Shown: in pieces, positions 4,837 to 10,047 of the stretch | Layout of the letters: every line of letters begins with the position of its first letter | Position numbering within the stretch: position 1 is the first letter of the stretch | DNA from: GWB1-38-13 sp964488535 | GTDB lineage: Bacteria > Patescibacteriota > Microgenomatia > UBA8517 | NCBI GenBank assembly: GCA_964488535.1 | Contig: CAZAUT010000026.1 | Location: 1 to 10,047, forward strand | Reading direction: 5' to 3' | Length of the DNA stretch: 10,047 bases | The notes under the pieces: generated by a model | Seen by the model: the letters and a program-made list of their open reading frames with translations, nothing else | Database searches by the model: none | Told to the model about the DNA's origin: nothing | Translations under genes and position numbers: made by a program

Positions 4837-6867
4837 ATGATGAATAAAAATAAACGATTATTGTTTATATTTGCTTCATTTTTCTTTTTGTTTTTGTTCT
4901 CCGGGACATTGGTTTTTGCTAAAGATTATTCGATAACGAATGCGGATTTTGTAGTGCAGATTAATTCCGACGGATCGGCGGATGTGACGGAAACCCGTAC
5001 TTACGACTTTGACGGGAGTTTTTCGTGGGCGGATGAGTGGATCCCGCTTACAGCGGGAATAAATACCAATAAATACCAATTTCCAATAAATACAAATGAC
5101 CAATTAAAAAACAGGAATCAATTGAGAAGTTACAGAATTGTAGATTTCAGTATTTCGGAGGGTGGGACCCCGCTTCGTCCCGCAGAGCGGGACTACGAGG
5201 GGCAAAGTGGGACGTATACGACGAATGTTACGGATGACAAGTTTTATGTGAAGTGGTATTACCAAGCCCTTAACGAAAGCAAAACTTTTACACTCAAATA
5301 CAAAATCCAAAATGCTGTTACAAACCACTCTGATATTTCCGAATTTTACTGGCAGTTGATCGGGGATGAGTGGACTAAAGGGACGGGTAATGTAAAGGCA
5401 ACGGTTTACCTGCCTAACAAGCTTACCTCTCCGAGCCAGACCTCCGGTGCAGAAGCACCTCTGGTGCGGAGCAGGCTCTCCGAGCCGGAGGCGAGCGATG
5501 TGCTGTGGGGATATGGACACGGTCCGCTAAACGGAAAAGTAAGCATTCCGAATAATATTCAGGTTGATTTTTCCGCTATAAATCTTCCCCCTAAGAAATT
5601 TTTTGAAGTCAGGGTTTTGTTTAGGAAATTGGAGGGGGCAGCATTTGCTCAAACAGGGAATTCGAGTTTGAAAGAGATTTTAGCGGAAGAGAAAGCCTTT
5701 GGAGACAAAACCAGAGCTTCCGGAATTCTTAAACTTGCACTTGTACTTGGACTAATTGCCATACCCATATGGCGATTAATATACTGGTTCTTTGTATGGA
5801 AAAAAGTAGGAGACGACAGACCAATTCCGCAGGTAAATTTGGCGGGAATATTACATGAACCACCTTCAGATTTGGAGCCGGCTTTGGTTGAGGCTTTATC
5901 CTCGTGGAATATGATACTAACCACAAAAAGTATTATAGGGACGGTCTTGAATTTGGTGAGGAAAAAAGTATTGGAAATCAAGTCTGAGAAAGGAAAGTCG
6001 CTATTCGGAACTTCGAAGTATTCCTATTCGCTAAAAATAAAAAATATGAAATACATTGTTGATAAGAAATTATCAGATAGAGAGAAGGAACTGGTAAACT
6101 TTCTTTTTATAAGCAAGGGGAAAGATGAGATGAAATTTTCCGAGATCAAGAACATAGGAATAACCGACAGAACATCGGCTTATAACTTTTGGAAAAAATG
6201 GCGGGAAAAAGCAGTTGATGAACTGGCGGATTTAGGCTTTCTTGATCCGAAAAGTAAGAAAGCGAAAGATAAGTTTGTTACGGAGATAGGGATAATTTTG
6301 TTTGTACTTTTCTTTTTAACGGTACTCGGGAGTGGTGCGATTACGGTAAGCGATGTGGGGATACTTCTTTGGTTGTCTCTATTTGGATTGGTCTTTGTCT
6401 TTGTTGTGGCATTAATATTTTCTCCCTTTATGTACAAAAAAACCGACAAGGGGTTGCAGGAATATGCCAACTGGAAAGCATTTAAAAGTTACATAAAAGA
6501 TTACTCAGTGACGAAGAATTATCCCATCGACTCGGTAATACTTTGGGAGAAGTATTTGGTCTATGGAGCGACGTTGGGGATCTCTTTGAAGGCGCTTTCT
6601 GAAATGCCGATTAATTTTCCGGCGAGTGAGTTTAATCGTTCGGGACTCTACGTTACGGGTATGTCCTCCGGCTCTTCGAGCCTCCGGATTGGAGAGGGTG
6701 TAGGGAGTATAGGGGAATCGTTTGCAGGATTGACATCTGCATTTACTTCGCTTGGCAGCAGTTTTCAGTCATTTGGCGCGCATGGCACAGGCAGTTCCGG
6801 TGGATTTTCCGGTGGCGGTGGAGGAGGCAGAGGTGGTGGAGGTGGAGGTGGAGGAGGAGCGGGATAG
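4837..6867 (+). CDS. DUF2207 family predicted membrane protein, 676 aa, with in-frame palindromic insertions
   Basis: Order of parts: a signal peptide (1-29, hydrophobic IFASFFFLFLFSGTLVFA); an extracytoplasmic DUF2207 N-terminal domain (about 30-265) with INSDGSADVTETRTYDFDG, GSFSWADEW and FSISEGG; a membrane segment (297-320); a cytoplasmic region with EPPSDLEPALVEAL (341-354) and LNLVRKKVLEI (371-381), the winged-helix-like part; two membrane helices (about 482-503 and 507-528); the segment NWKAFKSYI to EKYLVYGATLG; and a Gly-rich tail (655-676). This order and the Gly-rich end match the family, whose function is unknown; a cell-envelope role is plausible. Four stretches look inserted between conserved blocks: residues about 72-98, 112-120, 197-219 and 609-616, each over a DNA hairpin or repeat. 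Two adjacent ATGs exist; there is no Shine-Dalgarno sequence. It stands alone, flanked by low-complexity DNA. Confidence 0.9.
   Translation: MMNKNKRLLFIFASFFFLFLFSGTLVFAKDYSITNADFVVQINSDGSADVTETRTYDFDGSFSWADEWIPLTAGINTNKYQFPINTNDQLKNRNQLRSYRIVDFSISEGGTPLRPAERDYEGQSGTYTTNVTDDKFYVKWYYQALNESKTFTLKYKIQNAVTNHSDISEFYWQLIGDEWTKGTGNVKATVYLPNKLTSPSQTSGAEAPLVRSRLSEPEASDVLWGYGHGPLNGKVSIPNNIQVDFSAINLPPKKFFEVRVLFRKLEGAAFAQTGNSSLKEILAEEKAFGDKTRASGILKLALVLGLIAIPIWRLIYWFFVWKKVGDDRPIPQVNLAGILHEPPSDLEPALVEALSSWNMILTTKSIIGTVLNLVRKKVLEIKSEKGKSLFGTSKYSYSLKIKNMKYIVDKKLSDREKELVNFLFISKGKDEMKFSEIKNIGITDRTSAYNFWKKWREKAVDELADLGFLDPKSKKAKDKFVTEIGIILFVLFFLTVLGSGAITVSDVGILLWLSLFGLVFVFVVALIFSPFMYKKTDKGLQEYANWKAFKSYIKDYSVTKNYPIDSVILWEKYLVYGATLGISLKALSEMPINFPASEFNRSGLYVTGMSSGSSSLRIGEGVGSIGESFAGLTSAFTSLGSSFQSFGAHGTGSSGGFSGGGGGGRGGGGGGGGGAG
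5041..5125. repeat. Composite element in the DUF2207 gene: 3-base-loop hairpin plus ACCAAT-type repeat
   Basis: TCCCGCT-TAC-AGCGGGA (5042-5058) is followed at once by repeats of AATACCAAT. The 19-mer AATAAATACCAATAAATAC (5058-5076) occurs in reverse orientation in the 16S gene (9807-9825), and ACCAATTAAAAAAC (5099-5112) occurs directly at 9764-9777. The insert keeps the frame and encodes the Asn-rich stretch NTNKYQFPINTNDQLKNRNQ between two conserved blocks of the protein. Confidence 0.85.
5168..5202. repeat. In-frame hairpin TCCCGC-AGA-GCGGGA in the DUF2207 gene
   Basis: The core stem is 5178-5192 with a three-base loop. An outer CCCC (5168-5171) can pair with GGGG (5199-5202). It encodes about RPAERDYE, right after the conserved FSISEGG block. 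Confidence 0.75.
5427..5495. repeat. GC-rich hairpin cluster in the DUF2207 gene
   Basis: GGTGC-AGAA-GCACC (5446-5459) overlaps GCACC-TCT-GGTGC (5455-5467), and GGCTC-TCC-GAGCC (5474-5486) follows. The stretch is much richer in GC than its neighbours and encodes the hydrophilic TSGAEAPLVRSRLSEPEA. A smaller relative, GGCTC-TTC-GAGCC, lies at 6670-6682. Confidence 0.75.
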
Positions 6868-7169
6868 CGCGTAAGCTGTATGATGTATGACGTATTATGT
6901 ATTAGGTATTATGGGAGAAGGAAAGACATTATGATACAAAGATATTAGGATACTGGGATATAGGGAGAAGAAGAAAGTAAAAAGCAGAATAGGTAGAATG
7001 CAGAAAGAGAGAAAATGTATTATGTATGAAGTATTTAGTATCCCGTATATCATGTCACGTTTCTCGTATTGCGGGAAAAAGATATTGGGGTATTGAATCG
7101 GTAAGAATGAAAGTTTTAAGAAGACGTTACTGTTAAGTTTATTCCGATCCGGGCACCTTTGTACTTGCT
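6868..7169. other. Low-complexity spacer, no gene seen
   Basis: The stretch repeats variants of GTATTATGTA, GATATTAGGATAC and GAAGAAAGT, like the GTAGTATG repeats before the DUF2207 gene. The one open frame here (minus) is a shadow of this composition. I see no terminator with a clear T-tract after the DUF2207 gene. Confidence 0.6.
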
Positions 7170-7484
7170 TCACAAAATTTCGTTTCTCTCACCCAAATTG
7201 GCAAGATTAACGCGATCTCTTCTGGGTACTCCGGAAGTATCGCGTTGGACGTAATTCCGCGGACATTTGCAACGTAACAATCCAGTATCTCCTAATTTTT
7301 TAAATTGGGAATTAGCCATAATATCGCGGATCGATATCAACAACTCCGCGCCCGTTGTATTAAGCCTTCTTTGTATATTGATTTCTTTTGAGACAAGACA
7401 ATCAGTACCAGAGCGGGCACCACATAGAGAACATGTCCTACCGGTTGCAGCTTCACTCCTTATTGCCTCAATAGTTCTAGACAT
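7170..7484 (-). CDS. Hypothetical protein with CxxC-type putative zinc site, 104 aa
   Basis: The frame starts MSRTIEAIRSEAATGRTCSL. Cysteines at 18, 21 and 29 (CSLC then DC) and at 72 and 74 (LRCKCP) could bind one zinc ion; one half-site is CxxC, the other CxC. The middle (INIQRRLNTTGAELLISIRD) looks helical, and the C-terminal 25 residues are Arg- and Asn-rich. The family is not recognised. A good promoter supports the start: TTGACA at 7528-7523 with TATAAT at 7503-7498 (19-bp spacer) or TATTAT at 7506-7501 (16-bp spacer). The untranslated leader would be only about 7-10 bases, and there is no Shine-Dalgarno sequence. It may be a small regulatory or nucleic-acid-binding protein, which is speculation. 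Confidence 0.6.
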   Translation of the reverse strand: MSRTIEAIRSEAATGRTCSLCGARSGTDCLVSKEINIQRRLNTTGAELLISIRDIMANSQFKKLGDTGLLRCKCPRNYVQRDTSGVPRRDRVNLANLGERNEIL

Positions 7485-7497
7485 ATTACTATAGGTA

Positions 7498-7528
7498 ATT
7501 ATAATATACCAAAATTTGCAGATGTCAA
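7498..7528 (-). promoter_or_regulatory. Promoter of the 7170-7484 gene
   Basis: TTGACA (7528-7523) and TATAAT (7503-7498) are both consensus hexamers, although the 19-bp spacing is long; TATTAT (7506-7501) gives 16 bp. Either choice places the transcript start a few bases before the ATG at 7484. Confidence 0.65.
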
Positions 7529-7653
7529 TACTTGTTCGGGTAACGTTAATATACTTCTCTAAGAGGATTGGGTATAAATAAGGTCTTTTTGACGAAAGAG
7601 GATATTTAACTGTTTATGTGTATATACTATTAATGTAGTAGGAAAGATGAGCC

Positions 7654-7773
7654 ATGAACAAAAAGGTAGGAGTGGATTTTTCCGGACTTGATATAAAAAA
7701 AATAAGAGAAAAGCTGAAAAGTATCGGGATGGTAAGATATACGGCGTATGAAAAGGGATTTCATGAATTATAA
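7654..7773 (+). CDS. Candidate 39-aa small protein
   Basis: The ATG at 7654 opens MNKKVGVDFSGLDIKKIREK and ends at TAA 7771-7773. The purine-rich GGAAAGA lies 8 bases before the start, a possible weak ribosome binding site. Sequence LDIKKIREKLKSIG should be a basic amphipathic helix, and the C-terminus is aromatic. The family is unknown. The promoter is unclear. It lies in tandem 80 bp before the 7854 gene, which has its own promoter. It is short enough to be chance. Confidence 0.4.
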   Translation: MNKKVGVDFSGLDIKKIREKLKSIGMVRYTAYEKGFHEL

Positions 7774-7817
7774 TTTAGAGGTTAGAAGACAGTGATATTG
7801 TGTGGAATATGAGGGTA

Positions 7818-7846
7818 TTGACAAGGTGAAGGTAAAGAAATATATT
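7818..7846 (+). promoter_or_regulatory. Promoter of the 7854 gene, leaderless geometry
   Basis: TTGACA (7818-7823), a 17-bp spacer and TATATT (7841-7846), then exactly 7 bp to the ATG at 7854. The predicted transcript starts at or next to the start codon. The RHH gene has the same 17 and 7 bp spacings. Confidence 0.75.
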
Positions 7847-7853
7847 TGCGGTA

Positions 7854-8264
7854 ATGGGAAAAGAGAGTTCTTCGGGAATGGTGGGAAAAAAAATAAGAGG
7901 ATTGGTTTTAAGTGATGTTGTACCTTTACCTGCACTGTTTTCACAACCGGAAAATGTTAGGCAATTAATTGCAAGAGGAAGGACTCCAGTTAATGTTGGA
8001 GCATTTAGTTCCTTACCGAGAGTTTCCACTGGTGGTACTGCTCATTGGGACAAAAGATTTGTATATACTATTCCGCCTGCAGGACTGACTGATAGCGACA
8101 TTCAAGGCGTTGATGTTGATTGTGGAGGTTCTCCTCAAATTACCGATAGAAATGGAAAAAATTTTCGGTCACCGCAATATCTTGTTACTGAAGCCCAATC
8201 AAAAGTTATTGAGGGAATAATTGCAGAGTCACAAAGAAATATGGGTGAAAATATAACAAAATAG
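7854..8264 (+). CDS. Unrecognised protein, 136 aa
   Basis: The frame begins MGKESSSGMVGKKIRGLVLS and includes VVPLPALFSQPENVRQLIA, a Gly/Pro-rich middle with TIPPAGLTDSDIQGVDVDCG, and a helical end TEAQSKVIEGIIAES. It contains one Cys and no membrane segment or signal peptide. I recognise no family. The start is supported by a consensus promoter whose -10 ends 7 bp before the ATG, so the mRNA is probably leaderless; no Shine-Dalgarno sequence is present. A second ATG lies eight codons in. Codon choice looks coding. It sits in a run of small uncharacterised plus-strand genes. Confidence 0.65.
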   Translation: MGKESSSGMVGKKIRGLVLSDVVPLPALFSQPENVRQLIARGRTPVNVGAFSSLPRVSTGGTAHWDKRFVYTIPPAGLTDSDIQGVDVDCGGSPQITDRNGKNFRSPQYLVTEAQSKVIEGIIAESQRNMGENITK

Positions 8265-8376
8265 GATGCCAATGCATATTGTAATGAAGTTAACTACAGA
8301 GATGAAACTAAACGTGCGGATTGATGATTTTCTCCAATTGTAAATTCTACAACTTCCAAATGATGAAAAGATAGAG

Positions 8377-8405
8377 TTGACTTTGGGGTAAGTTTGGGTA
8401 ACAAT
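8377..8405 (+). promoter_or_regulatory. Possible promoter upstream of the 8525 gene
   Basis: TTGACT (8377-8382), a 17-bp spacer and AACAAT (8400-8405). It would give a leader of about 110 bases containing the two GC-rich repeats at 8423-8511. The -10 is weak, so this is tentative. Confidence 0.35.
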
Positions 8406-8422
8406 TGCGGTACTTTTTTAAA

Positions 8423-8511
8423 CCCGCCTTCGTCCAACTACGGGATTACGGCGAGGCAAGCCCGCCTTCGTCACATTCGGTTTACATGAACGTGATTACA
8501 GCGAGGTAAAG
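8423..8511. repeat. Two tandem CCCGCCTTCGTC...GCGAGG repeat elements
   Basis: Copy 1 (8423-8460) and copy 2 (8461-8511) both start CCCGCCTTCGTC and end GATTACRGCGAGGYAAAG or similar, with different centres. Copy 1 can fold, GCCTTCGT facing ACGGCGAGGC. The right end of copy 2 runs directly into the Shine-Dalgarno sequence of the 8525 gene, so the element may have supplied part of that ribosome binding site. The rest of 8265-8422 shows no gene. Confidence 0.75.
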
Positions 8512-8524
8512 GAGGTGAGAGGAT

Positions 8525-8758
8525 ATGGCAGGAGGACTATTAGGATGTGAAACGTATACGAATGCTGTAAGTTTGGCTCAAGAAAGAGGTTTGTCAACAC
8601 TGACATTACAAGAATTTAAAAGGTTATATTGTAGTAAATGCAGACCCTTGTCCGGCAATTGCCCAAACGAGGACAAAGCAAGAGGATCTTTTCAAAGGAT
8701 TGTGCAATTTAACGATAGACTTCCACAGGCTGCAGAAATAATGAGTGCGGGCAGATGA
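8525..8758 (+). CDS. Hypothetical protein with CxxC motif, 77 aa, strong ribosome binding site
   Basis: The frame starts MAGGLLGCETYTNAVSLAQE, and a perfect Shine-Dalgarno sequence AAAGGAGGTGA (8508-8518) sits with 9 bases from GGAGG to the ATG, the best in the window. Cysteines occur at 8, 36, 39 and 46: YCSKCRPLSGNCPNED is a CxxC-x6-C group that may bind a metal with Cys8 or another ligand. TLTLQEFKRL before it and FQRIVQFNDRL after it look helical. The family is unknown. It shares small size and clustered Cys with the products at 4494 and 7170, but I see no alignable homology. That it is translated is likely. Confidence 0.8.
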   Translation: MAGGLLGCETYTNAVSLAQERGLSTLTLQEFKRLYCSKCRPLSGNCPNEDKARGSFQRIVQFNDRLPQAAEIMSAGR

Positions 8759-8859
8759 ATCAGTGATTTACTTAAAGGAGTTTAGAGGAATTTGGGGGAG
8801 TTAGTTATTGTTTTTGCTTACTGCTTATTGTTTACTGTTTTCTGATGTAAAACAGGGTA
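8759..8859. other. Low-complexity spacer
   Basis: TTATTGTTTTTGCTTACTGC and neighbouring variants read, on the other strand, as the CAGTAAACAG-type repeat also present near 4401-4421. I see no gene here. Confidence 0.5.
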
Positions 8860-8887
8860 TTGTGCAGTAAACATAGTGTGATATAAT
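8860..8887 (+). promoter_or_regulatory. Extended -10 promoter (P1) for a small RNA or the rRNA leader
   Basis: TGATATAAT (8879-8887) is a perfect extended -10. TTGTGC (8860-8865) at 16 bp is a weak -35, acceptable with an extended -10. Transcription should start near 8894. A similar motif, GTGATATAAA, occurs at 9207-9216. Confidence 0.7.
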
Positions 8888-8955
8888 TCACTCTGCGGTT
8901 AAGACTGTGAAGTTTTGCCGTAATATTTAAAATGGTGACATAGACGACTAAGCAT

Positions 8956-8984
8956 TGGGTCTTTTTGTAAAGACCTACTTTTTT
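8956..8984 (+). terminator. Rho-independent terminator candidate 1
   Basis: The stem GGTCTTT with AAAGACC, extendable by a G-U and a T-A pair, has loop TTGT and is followed by TACTTTTTT. It is AU-rich, so weaker than the next one. Confidence 0.55.
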
Positions 8985-8985
8985 C

Positions 8986-9010
8986 AAAGCCCGCTTAGTC
9001 GGGCTTTTTT
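8986..9010 (+). terminator. Rho-independent terminator 2
   Basis: The 8-bp stem AAAGCCCG with CGGGCTTT has loop CTTAGT and runs into six T. Its loop and right arm are also the partner of the upstream antiterminator-like sequence at 8945-8953. Confidence 0.85.
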
Positions 9011-9013
9011 AAT

Positions 9014-9022
9014 TGCTCTTTA
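9014..9022 (+). promoter_or_regulatory. boxA-like rRNA antitermination site
   Basis: TGCTCTTTA is identical to the core of the E. coli rrn boxA. It lies just after the terminator and about 390 bp before 16S. The NusB-S10 complex binds boxA in the nascent leader to prevent premature termination. The nine-base match in the right place is good but not conclusive. Confidence 0.6.
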
Positions 9023-9083
9023 TTAGAAATATAATTGTGCAATTACCCGCCAATAATTTTGGCATGAGGCGTATATGAATAAT

Positions 9084-9150
9084 ATTGAAAAGCCGAGTGC
9101 GAAAATATGGAGGTTATACATCATTTACACTCGCACCTTAACAATTCAAT
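9084..9150 (+). other. Two-part stem-loop in the 16S leader
   Basis: ATTGAA (9084-9089) can pair with TTCAAT (9145-9150), enclosing GTGCGA (9097-9102) with TCGCAC (9131-9136). It lies between boxA and 16S. The hairpins ACCCGT-TTT-ACGGGT (9271-9285) and ATTGAAT-TTT-ATTCAAT (9371-9387, inside GATCAC/GTGATC) follow. The rest of 9023-9402 holds no gene that I can support. Confidence 0.45.
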
Positions 9151-9186
9151 CAAGGTAATTTAAATATCATCTTCTTTAAAAAGATT

Positions 9187-9216
9187 TTCTTTTTAGTGCG
9201 GGAAGAGTGATATAAA
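9187..9216 (+). promoter_or_regulatory. Possible second rRNA promoter (P2), extended -10
   Basis: TGATATAAA (9208-9216) resembles P1 in the wider context AG-GTGATATAA. The -35 (TTCTTT, 18 bp away) is poor. It would let 16S be transcribed without passing the terminators at 8956-9010. Confidence 0.4.
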
Positions 9217-9491
9217 AAACTATAGTTATAATTTAATATGATATTTGATCCCACCAATCTTTCTTTTCGAACCCGTTTTACGGGTCTTAAAGGGCGATTT
9301 GGAGGGATTTCATACCATTTAAATATAAATATGGTATTCAAGATCTGGCCGGGATAAATCGATCACCGATATTGAATTTTATTCAATGTAACAAGTGATC
9401 ACTTTTTTGAGGGTTTGATCCTGGCCCAGGATGAACGCTAGCGGTGTGCTTTAAGCATGCAAGTGGGACGGTCCGTAGGACCGACTCGCGG

Positions 9492-9602
9492 AATGGCGCG
9501 GAACAATACGCGGAAATGACGCAGAATTTTGAAATATGCTTTTCTTACAAATTAAGTGGAAGAGTATTTCTGCGTTAAATCAGCGTTAATATCGGCGTTT
9601 TT
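9492..9602 (+). repeat. 16S insertion 1: long imperfect hairpin in V1
   Basis: The left arm (9492-9526, containing ACGCGGAAATGACGCAGAA) and right arm (9568-9602, starting TTCTGCGTTAAATCAGCG) are complementary at about 22 of 35 positions, with an AT-rich middle. It is flanked by two similar hairpins, CGGTCC-GTA-GGACCG (9469-9483) and CTGTCC-TGC-GGACAG (9611-9625), each followed by TCGCG, as if the native helix had been duplicated around the insertion. There is no ORF of note and it is too short for a group I or II intron. Confidence 0.8.
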
Positions 9603-9729
9603 CAGCGGGTCTGTCCTGCGGACAGTCGCGAACGGCTGAGTAACACGTAAGTACTTACCCCTTGGCGGGGAATACCTCCGCGAAAGCGGAGCTAATACCG
9701 CATGACCTCGTCTTTTGGACAAGGAATGT

Positions 9730-9840
9730 CACAATAAGTACCAATTTCAAATAAGTACCAATTACCAATTAAAAAACCAAATCATTTAAGTTAAAATTGG
9801 AAATTTGTATTTATTGGTATTTATTGGATTATTTGGCATT
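9730..9840 (+). repeat. 16S insertion 2: ACCAAT-type inverted repeat in V2
   Basis: The left arm repeats AAGTACCAATT and related units (9731-9770). The right arm (9793-9832) reads AAATTGG...TATTTATTGG, roughly its reverse complement, so the insert can form an AT-rich hairpin about 50 bp long. It shares an inverted 19-mer (9807-9825) and a direct 14-mer (9764-9777) with the repeat inside the DUF2207 gene. Conserved 16S sequence resumes at about 9841. Confidence 0.85.
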
Positions 9841-10047
9841 TCTCGTCCAGAGGGCGAGTAAAGGATTTAACTATCCACCGAGGGAGAGGCTTGCGCCCCA
9901 TCAGCTAGTTGGTAGGGTAACGGCCTACCAAGGCTACGACGGGTAGGGGATGTGAGAGCATGTTCCCCCAGAATAGGACTGAGACACGGCCTATACACCT
10001 ACGGGTGGCAGCAACTGGGAATCGTACGCAATGGACGAAAGTCTGAC

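Larger units (their letters stand above)
8894..9010 (+). ncRNA. Candidate short structured RNA ending in two tandem terminator hairpins
   Basis: The segment runs from the P1 start to a clear terminator and contains no convincing ORF. Three structures stand out: GGTCTTT-TTGT-AAAGACC (8958-8975) followed by T6; AAAGCCCG-CTTAGT-CGGGCTTT (8986-9007) followed by TTT; and CGACTAAGC (8945-8953), exactly complementary to GCTTAGTCG (8993-9001), which would break the second terminator. It could be a stand-alone small RNA or an attenuated leader of the rRNA operon. I recognise no known RNA family (not SRP, RNase P, tmRNA or T-box signatures). Confidence 0.5.
9403..10047 (+). rRNA. rrs: 16S ribosomal RNA, 5' part, with two insertions
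   Basis: Landmarks in order: GAGGGTTTGATCCTGGC, GATGAACGCTAGCGG, GCATGCAAGT, AACGGCTGAGTAACACGT, GCTAATACCGCAT, CAGCTAGTTGGTAGGGTAAC, GACTGAGACACGGCC, CACCTACGGGTGGCAGCA and GGACGAAAGTCTGAC. The window ends near E. coli position 388, yet 645 bases are used, about 250 more than expected. The excess lies in two places: about 9492-9602 (V1, helix 6 region) and about 9730-9840 (V2, helix 8-10 region). Conserved sequence resumes after each, so the gene is probably functional. The mature 5' end is placed by alignment to E. coli and is approximate. Large 16S insertions are known in CPR bacteria. The last visible segment resembles Microgenomates-type 16S. Confidence 0.95.

Noticed and set aside
9075..9158. 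27-codon ORF in the 16S leader, starting MNNIEKPSAKIW
   Set aside because: It overlaps a stem-loop, has only a weak GAGG before it and lies in an rRNA leader; more likely chance.
9150..9341. Minus-strand ORF of 63 codons in the 16S leader
   Set aside because: Lys/Phe/Tyr-rich shadow of AT-rich leader DNA with no start signals.
9492..9840. 16S insertions as self-splicing introns with homing endonucleases
   Set aside because: Each is only about 110 bp, is a simple inverted repeat and encodes no endonuclease; no group I or II core is visible.

Overview
The window looks like a Candidate Phyla Radiation (Patescibacteria) genome, probably near Microgenomates. The best evidence is the 5' part of a 16S rRNA gene at the right edge (from about 9403). 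It reads as a divergent bacterial 16S and carries two large insertions, a known CPR trait. Other hints are many small unrecognised proteins, few Shine-Dalgarno sites, and promoters placed so close to start codons that mRNAs should be leaderless. The phylum call is from pattern recognition only.

Layout. 1-700 (minus strand): the N-terminal part of an unrecognised protein, then a ribbon-helix-helix regulator whose promoter overlaps a perfect 20-bp palindrome. 986-1636 (minus): a class I SAM-dependent methyltransferase with an NPPY motif. 1690-2820: a tRNA cluster of Gln-UUG and Lys-UUU (minus) and Glu-UUC (plus), surrounded by partial copies of tRNA ends and short hairpins. 3014-3901 (minus): a UbiA-family prenyltransferase. 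4005-4715: a probably broken small gene (minus) and a divergent small Cys-rich ORF (plus). 4837-6867 (plus): a DUF2207 membrane protein. 6868-8758: a low-complexity spacer and four small uncharacterised genes. 8759-10047: a promoter, a tandem-terminator RNA, a boxA-like site, a second promoter candidate and the start of 16S rRNA.

No operon or pathway links the protein genes; they are mostly single units separated by repeats. The strongest theme is that short palindromic sequences have invaded structural RNA genes, tRNA flanks and coding sequence. The same AT-rich ACCAAT-type sequence occurs in the 16S gene and, in frame, in the DUF2207 gene. Hairpins with exactly three-base loops recur across the window. 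tRNA ends and a 16S hairpin are partly duplicated next to such elements. This resembles the Rickettsia palindromic elements in concept, though no sequence relationship is claimed.
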